Of a DNA stretch of 64,000 nucleotides, positions 53,028 to 63,875 are shown piece after piece. The notes under the pieces were generated by a model. That model did not search any database. It saw only the letters and a list, made by a program, of their open reading frames with translations, and had not been told where the DNA came from. Source of the stretch: Xenopus tropicalis. Lineage: Eukaryota; Chordata; Amphibia; Anura; Pipidae. Location: assembly GCF_000004195.4 (NCBI RefSeq), contig NC_030680.2, positions 146,586,545 through 146,650,544 on the forward strand. Direction: 5' to 3'. Numbering within the stretch: position 1 is the first letter of the stretch; every line of letters starts with the position of its first letter. The position numbers were made by a program, and so were the translations under genes.

Positions 53028-53978
53028 TGTAGTGTATATGAAAATGTAAGGGAACTCCCTTTATTAAAGCTGAAACTAAATAAAATATATATTTTTTTTA
53101 CAGTTCTGCCTTTCTAGAATCCATCCATATAATAAACAATTGAGCTAATGATATATTTAAACAGAATATAACATTGCTAGTGATTACTGGATGTTACGCA
53201 CACAGATATCTTAATGCCAAAAGCATTTTTTACCAGAATGGAAGGGGATCCATTGCAGTATTTGCTCTGCTAGCTTCCCATGTTCCCTGTCCAAGTGTCA
53301 TTGTTTACGGATACAAAGGTCTTAATGGAAATGACAGCTCCTTGATGCATATAAAGTTTTATTCTGTTTCCCTCCGCAAAGTTATCCTGTCATTGTCACG
53401 CATTTTCTGCTCCATGAAAATATGATTTTTTTTTATGTTTCACCGATTCATTACTTACAGCCGTGAGTAGGATACTCTCCCCGTGCTTGGCCACTCATTG
53501 CGTCTGACAGATAAAACAAGAATAGGCTCCAGTTGACAATGGGAAATTCAGCTGCAAGATAAGAGCAAATTAAATTCAAAGCTATTATGAAATGCTGCCC
53601 ATTGTTTTAATTCAAGAGGCCTTTGAATTTAAAGACAAAAACAATAAAGAGTGTATAGTATTCTGGGGTAACCAATGAGAAGTAAGCACTATAATGCCCC
53701 CATTTACAGTATATATATCCCTAATGCGGTAATGGATCTAATAAAGCAGTGATACAGAACATGGGGTAGAATCACCTTTTTTTCAACATTTTATTGAAGT
53801 TTTGCAATAAACATCTAAGATGAATAATGACAAATTATTTAAACATAGGTTGTACAACAATAGTCACAGTCGACAGTTTGTCCTTCAAAAAGATAAGAAA
53901 TGAAGAAAATAGAAGGATTACAGAGAAACAAAATAAGTGATTTAAATAGAGAAAAACAAAACAAGAACAAATTAACTA
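53028..53978. other. Unique noncoding interval, candidate conserved element
   Basis: No gene or repeat. The part at 53440-53680 is balanced in composition with AATTAAATTCAAAG, CCATTGTTTTAATTC and AACAATAAAG words (homeodomain- and SOX-like cores). Conservation cannot be judged from here. Confidence 0.35.
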
Positions 53979-54135
53979 CCGTATTTTTCGCCCTATAAGA
54001 CGCTCCGGAATATAAGAGGCACCCAATTTTAAAGGAGGAAAATCTAGAAAAAAAAAAGATTCTGAACCAAATACTGTAGTAAAATATTTTATATCAACTG
54101 TATAAAGTTAATTGTCTCTGGGCTCGCATATAATA
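53979..54135 (+). mobile_element. MITE left end, CCGTATTTTTCGCCC type
   Basis: CCGTATTTTTCGCCCTATAA follows TA at 53977-53978. It resembles a family H-like terminus with a different core. No matching right end was found; the C-rich array starts within 160 bases. Confidence 0.5.
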
Positions 54136-54139
54136 AGGC

Positions 54140-57100
54140 TTCCCCCAAGCATCCTTCAGCTTCCCCCAGGGCCCCCCCCAAGCATCCTTCAGCTTCCCCC
54201 AGGGCCCCCCCCAAGCATCCTTCAGCTTCCCCCAGGGCCCCCCCCCAAGCATCCTTCAGCTTCCCCCAGGCCCCCCCCAATTATCCTTCAGCTTCCCCCA
54301 GGGCCCCCCCAAGTATCCTTCAGCTTCCCCCAGGGCCCCCCCCCAAGCATCCTTCAGCTTCCCCCAGGCCCCCCCCAATTATCCTTCATCTTCCCCCAGG
54401 GTCCCCCAAGTATCCTTCAGCTTCCCCCAGGGCCCCCCCCAAGTATCCTTCAGCTTCCCCCAGGGCCCCCCCAAGTATCCTTCAGATTCCCCCAGGGCCC
54501 CCCCAAGTATCCTTCAGCTTCCCCCAGGCCCCCCCCAAGTATCCTTCAGCGTCCCCCAGGGCCTCCAAGCATCCTCCAGCTCCCCCACGGCACCCCCCCA
54601 AGCATCCTTCAGCTTCCCCCAGGGCCCTCCCCAAGCATCCTTCAGCTTCCCCCAGGGCCCCCCAAAGTATCCTTCAGCTTCCCCCAGGCCCACCCCAAGT
54701 ATCCTTCAGCTTCCCCCAGGCCCACCCCAAGTATCCTTCAGCTTCCCCCAGGGCCCCCCAAAGTATCCTTCAGCTTCCCCCAGGCCCACCCCAAGTATCC
54801 TTCAGCTTCCCCCAGGGCCCCCCAAAGTATCCTTCAGCTTCCCCCAGGCCCACCCCAAGCATCCTTCAGCTTCCCCCAGGGCCCCCCAAAGTATCCTTCA
54901 GCTTCCCCCAGGCCCACCCCAAGCATCCTTCAGCTTCCCCCACGGCACCCCCCCCAAGCATCCTTCAGCTTCCCCCATGGCCCCCCAAGCATCCTTCAGC
55001 TTCCCCCAGGGCCCCCCAAAGTATCCTTCAGCTTCCCCCAGGCCCACCCCAAGCATCCTTCAGCTTCCCCCACGGCACCCCCCCCAAGCATCCTTCAGCT
55101 TCCCCCATGGCCCCCCCAAGCATCCTTCAGCTTCCCCCAGGGCCCCCCAAAGTATCCTTCAGCTTCCCCCAGGCCCACCCCAAGTATCCTTCAGCTTCCC
55201 CCAGGCCCCCCCAAGTATCCTTCAGCTTCCCCCAGGCCCCCCCCCAAGTATCCTTCAGCTTCCCCCAGCCTCCCCCAAGTATCCTTCAGCTTCCCCCAGG
55301 CCCCCCCAAGTATCCTTCAGCTTCCCCCAGGCCCCCCCAAGTATCCTTCAGCTTTCCCCAGGCCCCCCCAAGTATCCTTCAGTTTCCCCCAGGCCCCCCC
55401 AAGTATCCTTCAGCTTCCCCCAGGCCCCCCCAAGTATCCTTCAGCTTCCCCCAGGCCCCCCCCAAGCATCCTTCAGCTTCCCCCAGGGTCCCCCCAAGTA
55501 TCCTTCAGCTTCCCCCAGGGCCCCCCCCAAGTATCCTTCAGCTTCCCCCAGGGCCCCCCCAAGTATCCTTCAGATTCCCCCAGGGCCCCCCCAAGTATCC
55601 TTCAGCTTCCCCCAGGGCCCCCCCAAGCATCCTTCAGCTTCCCCCAGGCCCCCCCCAATTATCCTTCATCTTCCCCCAGGGTCCCCCAAGTATCCTTCAG
55701 CTTCCCCCAGGGCCCCCCCCCAAGCATCCTTCAGCTTCCCCCAGGCCCCCCCCAATTATCCTTCATCTTCCCCCAGGGTCCCCCCAAGTATCCTTCAGCT
55801 TCCCCAGGGCCCCCCCCAAGTATCCTTCAGCTTCCCCCAGGGCCCCCCCAAGTATCCTTCAGATTCCCCCAGGGCCCCCCCAAGTATCCTTCAGCTTCCC
55901 CCAGGCCCCCCCCAAGTATCCTTCAGCGTCCCCCAGGGCCTCCAAGCATCCTCCAGCTCCCCCACGGCACCCCCCCAAGCATCCTTCAGCTTCCCCCAGG
56001 GCCCTCCCCAAGCATCCTTCAGCTTCCCCCAGGGCCCCCCAAAGTATCCTTCAGCTTCCCCCAGGCCCACCCCAAGTATCCTTCAGCTTCCCCCAGGCCC
56101 ACCCCAAGTATCCTTCAGCTTCCCCCAGGGCCCCCCAAAGTATCCTTCAGCTTCCCCCAGGCCCACCCCAAGTATCCTTCAGCTTCCCCCAGGGCCCCCC
56201 AAAGTATCCTTCAGCTTCCCCCAGGCCCACCCCAAGCATCCTTCAGCTTCCCCCAGGGCCCCCCAAAGTATCCTTCAGCTTCCCCCAGGCCCACCCCAAG
56301 CATCCTTCAGCTTCCCCCACGGCACCCCCCCCAAGCATCCTTCAGCTTCCCCCATGGCCCCCCAAGCATCCTTCAGCTTCCCCCAGGGCCCCCCAAAGTA
56401 TCCTTCAGCTTCCCCCAGGCCCACCCCAAGCATCCTTCAGCTTCCCCCACGGCACCCCCCCCAAGCATCCTTCAGCTTCCCCCATGGCCCCCCCAAGCAT
56501 CCTTCAGCTTCCCCCAGGGCCCCCCAAAGTATCCTTCAGCTTCCCCCAGGCCCACCCCAAGTATCCTTCAGCTTCCCCCAGGCCCCCCCAAGTATCCTTC
56601 AGCTTCCCCCAGGCCCCCCCCCAAGTATCCTTCAGCTTCCCCCAGCCTCCCCCAAGTATCCTTCAGCTTCCCCCAGGCCCCCCCAAGTATCCTTCAGCTT
56701 CCCCCAGGCCCCCCCAAGTATCCTTCAGCTTTCCCCAGGCCCCCCCAAGTATCCTTCAGTTTCCCCCAGGCCCCCCCAAGTATCCTTCAGCTTCCCCCAG
56801 GCCCCCCCAAGTATCCTTCAGCTTCCCCCAGGCCCCCCCCAAGCATCCTTCAGCTTCCCCAGGGCCCCCCCCAAGCATCCTTCAGCTTCCCCCAGGGCCC
56901 CCCAAAGTATCCTTCAGCTTCCCCCAGGCCCATCCCAAGTATCCTTCAGCTTCCCCCAGGCCCCCCAAGTATCCTTCAGCTTCCCCCAGGCCCCCCAAGT
57001 ATCCTTCAGCTTCCCCCAGGGCCCCCCCAAGTATCCTTCAGCTTCCCCCAGGCCCCCCTCAAGTAACCTTCAGCTTTCCCCAGGGCCCCCCCAAATATCC

Positions 57101-57235
57101 TTCAGCGTCCCCCAGGGCCCCCCCCAAGTATCCTTTAGTGTCCCCCAGGGCCTCCAAGCATCCTCCAGCTCCCCCACAGCACCCCCAACATTCTTCAGCT
57201 TCCCCCAGGGCCCCCAAGCACCTTCCATTTCCCCT
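54140..57235 (+). repeat. C-rich 31-33 bp minisatellite, about 95 units
   Basis: The unit is CATCCTTCAGCTTCCCCCAG plus GGCCCCCCCCAAG with variable C-run length. All three forward frames stay open for long stretches (984, 801 and 710 residues of ILQLPPGPP, VSFSFPQGPP and KYPSASPRPP type). The unit length varies and there is no non-repeat domain, so no gene is called. About 1.17 kb at 54300-55470 is repeated at 55680-56850, an offset of 1377 bases. Confidence 0.97.
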
Positions 57236-57269
57236 CTAACCTCCCCCCAGCGGCCCCCGGCTCCCGTGA

Positions 57270-57411
57270 TGTCTTCCTCTCTGTGCCGCGGCTCCCAGCT
57301 GCTTCTGTGCTTTTATAAGGTTGCGCCCTGTGGGTGTGACGTCAGTACGCACGGGCGCAACCTTATAAAAGCGAGGATGTAGCAGAGAGCCGCGGCACAG
57401 AGAGGAAGACG
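57270..57411. repeat. 142-bp inverted repeat
   Basis: The left arm begins GTCTTCCTCTCTGTGCCGCG and the right arm ends in its complement. The centre is CTTTTATAAGGTTGCGCC opposite GGCGCAACCTTATAAAAG around TGACGTCAGTA. The inner and outer parts pair well with a mismatched middle. It abuts the C-rich array and may be the other end of that element. Confidence 0.85.
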
Positions 57412-57461
57412 CAACTAAAGATTGGGCCCGGGCTTGATTAATGGGGGCCCGAGCTAAGGAA

Positions 57462-57573
57462 ACTCTAGAAAACACATATTTCCGATATAATATAATAATT
57501 TTATGGTTGGGGGTCACCACAACATGAGGAACTGTATTAAAGCGTTGTGGCATTAGGGAGGTTGGGAACCACT
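57462..57573 (+). mobile_element. hAT MITE fragment (same family as 62112-62691)
   Basis: AAAACACATATTTCCGAT, TTATGGTTGGGGGTCACCAC and GGTTGGGAACCACTG match the right half of 62112-62691. It lacks the left terminus and has no nested insertion, so it shows the empty site. Confidence 0.8.
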
Positions 57574-57734
57574 GTTTTAGTTGGTAAATGTACAATATGT
57601 AAGAACATGGCAATAGATTTCTTCAAAGGTGGCATCTGAATTCAACAATTGTTAGCCAGCTATGAATATGGTTGCCACCTAAAGCGGTACTTTATCTGTC
57701 CAATCATAAGTAAGTGCATGACGGCCCTGCTCCA

Positions 57735-58200
57735 CCTATTTCCCATCACAACTCCGCCGTGGGGTATTGATGCCCCTACTATCTACACTCCCTGTGGACC
57801 CTCCCCCTACCCTGCCATCCTGGTGGCTTTCCAATAGATGTCCTCTTTTGCTTTTGAAGTGTATGATCTGGGAGGGCAAAGTCAGATAACTGAGGCTCTA
57901 TATTGAGATGATTTCCCATCCCAACTCCGCCCTGGGGTATTGAGGCCCCTTCCATCTACACCCCTTGTGGACCCTATCCTGCCATCCTGGTGGCTTTCCA
58001 TTAGATGTCCTCTTTTGCTTTTGAAGTGTATGATCTGGGAGGGTAAAGCCAGATTACTGAGGCTCTATATTGAGATGATTTCCCATCCCAACTCCGCCCT
58101 GGGGTATTGATGCCCCTCCCATCTACACCCCTTGTGGACCCTCCCCCTACCCTGCCATCCTGGTGGCTTTTGCTTATTAAACATAAGATCTGGGAGGGTA
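57735..58200 (+). repeat. About 172-bp tandem triplicate
   Basis: TTTCCCATC(A/C)CAACTCCGCC recurs at about 57738, 57910 and 58080, followed by CTGCCATCCTGGTGGCTTT and GATCTGGGAGGG. The third unit is shortened. Confidence 0.9.
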
Positions 58201-58242
58201 AAGCCAGATAATTATAAAAAATAATTTTATGATTTATCGATA

Positions 58243-58445
58243 TCGATATTGTGAGTGACAGGAGAATCCCTAATACTGAGCATAGCGCTAAAATAAGGGT
58301 GCGTTTCCAGATACATTAAGGGCTAAATGGAGTAATTTATATATGGCACTCCATTTAGCCCGTGCCCTTGATGTATCTGGAAACGCACCCTTATTTTAGC
58401 GCTATGCTCAGTATTAGGGATTCTCCTGTCACTCACAATATCGAT
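58243..58445. repeat. Near-perfect 203-bp palindrome
   Basis: ATCGATATTGTGAGTGACAG at 58243 pairs with its complement ending at 58445. Over arms of about 94-100 bases I see one substitution and a 6-base insertion (CACGGG) in the right arm. The spacer is about 14 bases (AATTTATATATGGC). Confidence 0.95.
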
Positions 58446-58768
58446 GCGTTCGCAGGCAGGCATTAAATGACGTCATAAATGCTAGACAATAGCTTTACAC
58501 GTGGGACAGTTTCTATACAACTGAGCTATAAAAGGACAACTTTTGGGGGTGTTTTGACCATTTTGATTTACTGCTTCTTATGCTCCTGAGGAAGTGTACC
58601 AACAGTACATGAAACGCGTTGGGCTATCTTAAGGACCTGTATTTCTTCTGCATCCTGTAAGTTTTATTTATTTTAGCAGTTTTCTTATAATAAATAATAT
58701 TGCACCATTGGCTGCTCTTCTCTTTGTGCCTTATTGAGGATACAGCCACAATCTGCAACAGGATTAGA
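58446..58768 (+). promoter_or_regulatory. CRE and TATA promoter-like sequence with a hammerhead-like motif
   Basis: A full CRE TGACGTCA lies at about 58469-58476 and a TATA box CTATAAAAGG near 58526. About 60 bases downstream is CTGAGGA (58586-58592), a TGTAC/GTACA stem and GAAAC (58611-58615), which resembles a hammerhead core. An AATAATAAATAAT polyadenylation-like region lies near 58690. The arrangement suggests the transcription start region of an unidentified repeat. Confidence 0.4.
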
Positions 58769-59252
58769 GATGTAGCGAACTGTTCGCCGGCGAACTAATT
58801 CGCGCGAACATCGGGTGTTCGCAAGTCCGCAAATTCGCGAACTTTTGGCGATGTTCGCCATTTTGGGTTCGCCGCAGTTTTTTTTGCGCCGCGTTTTTTC
58901 GCCTCGGTTTTTTCCGCCGCATTTTTTCGCTTCAGTTTTTCACCTTTGCGTATACATAGGAATAGCTTGCGTTTTTTTATTGCCGTTATTTTTTGGCGTT
59001 TTTTTTTTTGGCGTATTTTTCAGAGAAATTTTTGCCCTTGATCCCCCTCCTGCATGTCCCTGTCCAGGTCGTGGCACCCTTTAAACAACTTTAAAATCAG
59101 GTTTCTGGCCAGAAATGGCTTTTCTAGGTTTTAAAGTTCGCCTTCCCATTGAAGTCTATGGGGTTCGCAAAGTTCGCGAATATTCGCGAGTTTTGGCGAA
59201 AGTCCGCGAACGGGTTCGCGAACATTTTCGGCGATGTTCGCTACATCCCTAC
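58769..59252 (-). mobile_element. Family E hAT-like MITE
   Basis: The ends are TAGAGATGTAGCGAACTG and GTTCGCTACATCCCTA. It shares CCAGGTCGTGGCACCC and TTCTGGCCAGAAATGG with 31348-31890 in the opposite orientation. The flanking 8-mers do not match convincingly. Confidence 0.8.
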
Positions 59253-59678
59253 TGGTAAGCAGTTGATACTACTGCACTTTGGTGTCTATTTGTAGAGCTC
59301 AAGTTCACTTATATGGGAAGAAGGGTTCATTTTGTGCAAACGTTTTTGCACTATAATTTATTCTTTATTTTTCACGTATGCGCTCCGGCTATCTACATTT
59401 GTGAACATCTTGGGACCCAGTCAAAGGGGTTGATCAAAGGTGGAGCTGCAAGCTTAATATTCACAAGTTTTGTCATATTGACTGCACATCATTTGAAAAT
59501 TCATCACATCTAAAGCGCTGAGGATTTGGTATTGTATATACCCCACTATAGACTTATTTTTACATGAGTGAGTTTTTGATGTTCAAGTTTTTTTTTAAAT
59601 AAAGAATTGCACATTAATGTTTCTTGATTTTTCAACTTCAACAAAAAACTCAAAAATGCTCAGATTCCCTTTTATACA
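59253..59678. other. Noncoding interval, unassigned
   Basis: The continuation of the sequence interrupted by family E, with no gene or second boundary identified. Confidence 0.4.
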
Positions 59679-59680
59679 TA

Positions 59681-60836
59681 CCGTATATACTCGAGTATAA
59701 GCCGAGTTTTTCAGCACTAAAAATGTGCTGACAAAGGAACCCTCGGCTTATACTCGAGCATATGCGCGCATATATGGTAAATGGATTCGCAGCTGCTCGT
59801 TCCCGCCAGATAGCGCTCGGACTCGGTGTTGTATTGCCTACACAGGAGAAGGACCCATTCGCAGACTTTATTGAGGTTGTCCCGCCACTCTAAGGACCGG
59901 CCAAGCAGCGCGAAACTACCAGACCGTGGTGTTGTGGTGTCTTGTTGCTGTCGGGTGTGCTGCTTATTGTAATCTGCCGAGAGCGCTCTGTTCCTCTAAC
60001 CCTTGTCACGTGGCAGCTGGCGAGGCGATTACATGACGGCTCCTTGCAGACACAGGTAGGAATTAAGAGGAGCGCCGCCGCAACAATGCGCTTATTTAAA
60101 GAGCAGCGTAAATGCTGGGCTTACAGATCCTCTGGCGCTGCTGACAGGGCACACCGCAAGGTACCGCTGCTTCACTTGCACACCGGGAGTTGCTTTGGGT
60201 CTCATTGAAATATAGCAGGGTGCTGGGTGGCCATTCTGTAGGTGTCTCATCGGGCACTGATGTCCCAAATCGCCACCATGAGTTTTTTATACGCCCCCAG
60301 ACCCTGCCGATGAGACAGTCCTTCAACTTCATATGGTAGCTTTGCACTTTATGCCTCTACACCATTTTATCCGTTTGTTGACCTGCCTGTCTGTATTGCT
60401 AAATTGCTATATCAAGTGGTTACATAATGTATGTGTATAATTGGGCTAATAATGTGGTCTGATTGGCAGAAAGTGGAAGTAAAGATGCCCCTAAAGAAGT
60501 TCCAGTTTATGTAATGGTGTATAACATCATTGTACCTTAAGGGAAGCCACAGCATGCTTTACACTGTTTACATAGCAAATAAAATTGTGTTCTTGAACCA
60601 ACAAATGTATTTGTAGCTGTAATATTGGTGTGTAGGCGCCATCTCAGTGCATTGAGCTTTCAGAAGGAGCCAGCGCTACACATTAGAACTGCTTTGAGGT
60701 AACCTATTGTTTCTCCTACTCCCATGTAACTGAGGGTGTCGGCTTATACTCGAGTCAATAAGTTTTTCCAGTTTTCTTAGGTAAAATTAGGTACCTCGGC
60801 TTATATTCGGATCGGCTTATACTCGAGTATATACGG
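59681..60836 (+). mobile_element. Family H TA-flanked element with an unusual GC-rich interior
   Basis: The ends are CCGTATATACTCGAGTATAA and TTATACTCGAGTATATACGG, flanked by TA (59679-59680, 60837-60838). The left 95 bases fold back on themselves. The interior at 59780-60330 is GC-rich and unlike 44479-45007, and the right part holds a family G fragment. No transposase frame; an 88-residue frame at 59942-60208 has no motif. Confidence 0.8.
60541..60735 (+). mobile_element. Family G fragment with a single 240-bp unit start
   Basis: After TTAA (60537-60540), GGGAAGCCACAG and AACCAACAAATGTATTTGTA match 2079-2320. Only one partial repeat unit follows before a join to family H sequence at about 60736, so this copy predates or escaped the array expansion. 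Confidence 0.8.
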
Positions 60837-60838
60837 TA

Positions 60839-61560
60839 TATCAGTCTCTAAAGCCAAACACAACAATTAAAAAAAAAACCCCTCAAACTAACCCAACTTC
60901 AAGAGAAAAAGCTAGAAATGGAATTCTTAGTACTTCTTTTTCAATGGCAAATGCGAGTAATAAAATTCAAAAACTTTCTTGAATTTTAGTAAATCTCCCT
61001 GTTAATTTTGCTTCTGCAGTTTTTTTTTATGTGTTATCATAAAACCTTTGAAATGTTACACGTAATACACTCTAGCCTTGAAATTGATGTTGCGTTAGAT
61101 TATTTAGCAATATGCACTGGGAAGATTCTCAAGCTTTCAAATCAAATATGACAAAAATAATTTTCTATTCCCAGGAAGGAAAAAAAGAACAGGTGTTTGA
61201 AGATAGTTCCTGTAAATAAATGATATCACTCCCCGTTATCCTGCATGTGATGTGCAAAATGCCAAACATACCTGGGGCCCTAGAGAAAAACTTCTTTAAT
61301 GTGCTTTCATTTGGAAAATATTTTCAAAAATGTATCTGTGTCTGCAACAGTCCAATATCCAAGATCCTGCATGTAAGTGATTATTTCTATCGGATTCTTT
61401 TTCAGCATGGAATGATTTTATTTTTCAAAATGTTGTTGTAAATATGCCATTCAATCATTTATATTTTTGGGATTTTGTTATGGGGGTAAAATCCCCCATA
61501 AGGCTCACTTGGGGGCAACCCCAGCTGTAGTCTGACATTTTCTGTGTTTATGGTCAGCTT
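60839..61560. other. Noncoding interval, nothing recognised
   Basis: AT-rich. GGGGGTAAAATCCCCC near 61482-61497 is a short palindrome. No gene. Confidence 0.5.
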
Positions 61561-61599
61561 GGGAAGAGTTTGGATTTCTGCCAAAAACTCAACTAAACC

Positions 61600-61805
61600 C
61601 TAAAAAATGCCTGTTCCTATGGATTTGCAGCAAATTTCGCAAGACTTCTGTGAAAATTTGCCGCAGAAAAATTTGTTGTGTGTCGAAAAAAAGTCGGGGT
61701 CACGTCCAATTGGGCACGGTTGTGTCAAAATGGGCGCGGTTGCATCAAATTTGGCACAGCCGTGACAAAAAAAGACGTGGGCGACTAAAAAAAAAAAAAG
61801 GGGGC
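61600..61805 (-). mobile_element. Family B-like remnant
   Basis: GATTTGCAGCAAATTTCGC and GCGCGGTTGCATCAAATTTG words match the interior of family B copies. The termini are not visible. Confidence 0.5.
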
Positions 61806-62103
61806 TACAAAAAAGTTACGTGTTTTTTGTATTCGGATTCAATCGTACTTTAATGAATGTGCCCCACAGTAACAATTCATGTACAATAATCAGTGCAAAT
61901 ATTGTGGGAGACAAGGTGATTGATTTTGTCAAAAACCTTGGATATTGGTCATCTCGTCGATTGAAGACACTCGAACATTGCCAAACTTTAATGCTGAATG
62001 GTTGGATAGGGTAGAATCCTTTTGTTTCTATCTGTGTATCTGCCAATTCAGCTCTTAACGTTAGTGGAGTGGACAAACAATCTTTCCTGCGACCAATGGC
62101 TAA
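61806..62103. other. Noncoding interval, nothing recognised
   Basis: No repeat boundary or gene motif. Confidence 0.45.
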
Positions 62104-62111
62104 CTTTAAAC

Positions 62112-62691
62112 CAGCGCTTCTCAACCTGTTGGTCGGGACCCCTTTTGGGGGTAAAACGACCCTATCACAAGGGTCACCTAAGACCATTGGAAAACACATA
62201 TTTCCGATGGTCTTAGGAATAATTTTATGGTTGGGGGTCACCAATAGTGATGAGCGAATTTTTTCGCAAGGCATGGATTTGCAGCGAATTTCCGCATTTT
62301 GCAATTGGCAAGTTGTTTTGCGAAACTTCTGTGAAAATTCGTAGCGGAAAAATTCATCGCACAGATTTTTTTTTGTCGCGCGTCAAATTGGGCATAGTTG
62401 TGTAAAAAAAGGCACGTTCATGGCAAAATTTGATGCGCTCATGTAAAAAGCACGGGCGACAAAAAAATATACGCGGGTGACAAAAAAATAGACGCGGGGG
62501 ACAATAAAGATGTGGGCAACAAAAAAATCATTCGACAAATGTGTTTCATGAATTTTTTGCCGTTTCGCGGATTTTCTTGCCATTTCGCGAATTTTATGGC
62601 AAAGCGAAACACAGATTCGCTCATCACTAGTCACCACAACATGAGGAACTTTATTAAAGGGTCGCGGCATTAGGAAGGTTGGGAACCACAG
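62112..62691 (+). mobile_element. hAT MITE with a nested family B element
   Basis: The ends are CAGCGCTTCTCAACC and GGTTGGGAACCACAG. A perfect 8-bp duplication CTTTAAAC lies at 62104-62111 and 62692-62699. It contains a hairpin ACATATTTCCGATGG / CCATTGGAAAACAC-like region and is interrupted at 62245. Confidence 0.93.
62245..62629 (+). mobile_element. Family B hAT MITE, nested
   Basis: The ends are TAGTGATGAGCGAATTT and GATTCGCTCATCACTA. The flanks GTCACCAA (62237-62244) and GTCACCAC (62630-62637) match at 7 of 8. The uninterrupted target GGGGTCACCACAACATGAGG is preserved at 57526. Confidence 0.93.
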
Positions 62692-62731
62692 CTTTAAACA
62701 AATGGACCTTGTTAGGATTTTATACGATGAG

Positions 62732-63238
62732 TAGTGATGAGCGAATCTGTTCCGTTTCGCTTTGCCGAAAAATTTGTGAATCTTTCAAAAGATCCGCGAA
62801 ACGGCGAAAAATTAGCAAAACGGCGAAGATGTCGTGCAGCAAAAAAAATTGTCGCTCGCGGCTATTATTTCGTCGCCCACTGCTATTATTTTGTCGCCCC
62901 CGGCTATTATTTCGTCGCCCAGGGCTATTATTTTGTCGCCCGCGGCTATTATTTTGTCGCCCGTGGCTATTATTTTGTCGCCCGTGGCTATTATTTTGTC
63001 GCACGGCTATTATTTTGTCGCCCGCGGCTATTATTTTGTCACCCGCGGCTATTATTTTGTCGCCTGTGGCTATTATTTTGTCGTGCGGCTATTCTTTTGA
63101 CGCCCGCGACAATTTTGGGACGTGCGGCAAATTTTCCCGCAGTTAATTTTTCCGTCCGTTTCGCGAAACAATCCGCCAATGGCGAAACGCAGGAATACGC
63201 CGCAAATCCATGCCTGGCGAAACATTTTCCCAACACTA
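62732..63238 (+). mobile_element. Family B hAT MITE
   Basis: The ends are TAGTGATGAGCGAATCTG and TTTTCCCAACACTA. The flanks ACGATGAG (62724-62731) and ACAATGAG (63239-63246) match at 7 of 8. About twelve 21-bp copies of CTATTATTTTGTCGCCCGCGG give overlapping frames rich in LLFCRP and YYFVARG, which are not genes. Confidence 0.92.
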
Positions 63239-63246
63239 ACAATGAG

Positions 63247-63875
63247 ATGACCAGCATCTAATGATCTAATGATTTCATGAGTTACAGTAGCTCCAAAACT
63301 GTATTCTTCTTCCCCAAACACAGACCAGGCACACAATGTTTTTCTCTAATTCCATCAAATTTCCTACCTTTATATTATTTCTCACTCCGGCTATGGGGTT
63401 TTTTTTTCTCTTGTAAGAAAATTGCGGCTGCAAAGCTAGGGCCCTATCAGCGTGTGATATATAAAACTGCTCTTTACAAAGTCTGCGCTTGATGAAAAGC
63501 TTATTTTAGGCAACAATAGCACCTCATTTTTTCTGGCTTTTAAAGTTCATGTTGCACTGCCGGCTATTGTATAGTAAAGAAAAATATTCTCTCTCAAAAT
63601 AACCTCATGGTTAATCGTGTTATGGGAAGGAAATAAAATAACCGCAGAAAAATCCTACATTTTTGTTTTGATCAGTTTTATTTAGTGGAATAAAAATAAC
63701 ATTAGGAAACAGGGAAGTGTAAAGTTAATCATCTGTGTTTCCTATGGGGAAGGCAAATGGGAGTTTAAACAGAGATTTTAGAAGAAATACTATTCTGTAA
63801 GCTCATTGTTACATTAAAATTACACAGAAGGGTTCATTTACTAACTAAACCCATTGTACAAGGCGCATATTTTGC
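63247..63875. other. Noncoding interval, nothing recognised
   Basis: Unique-looking AT-rich DNA. No gene. Confidence 0.45.

Noticed and set aside
54112..57382. Three overlapping proline-rich reading frames of 984, 801 and 710 residues
   Set aside because: They are translations of a C-rich minisatellite with few stops in any forward frame. No non-repeat domain, signal or splice evidence.
59942..60208. 88-residue frame as a captured host exon
   Set aside because: No recognisable motif; only the GC-rich interior is reported.
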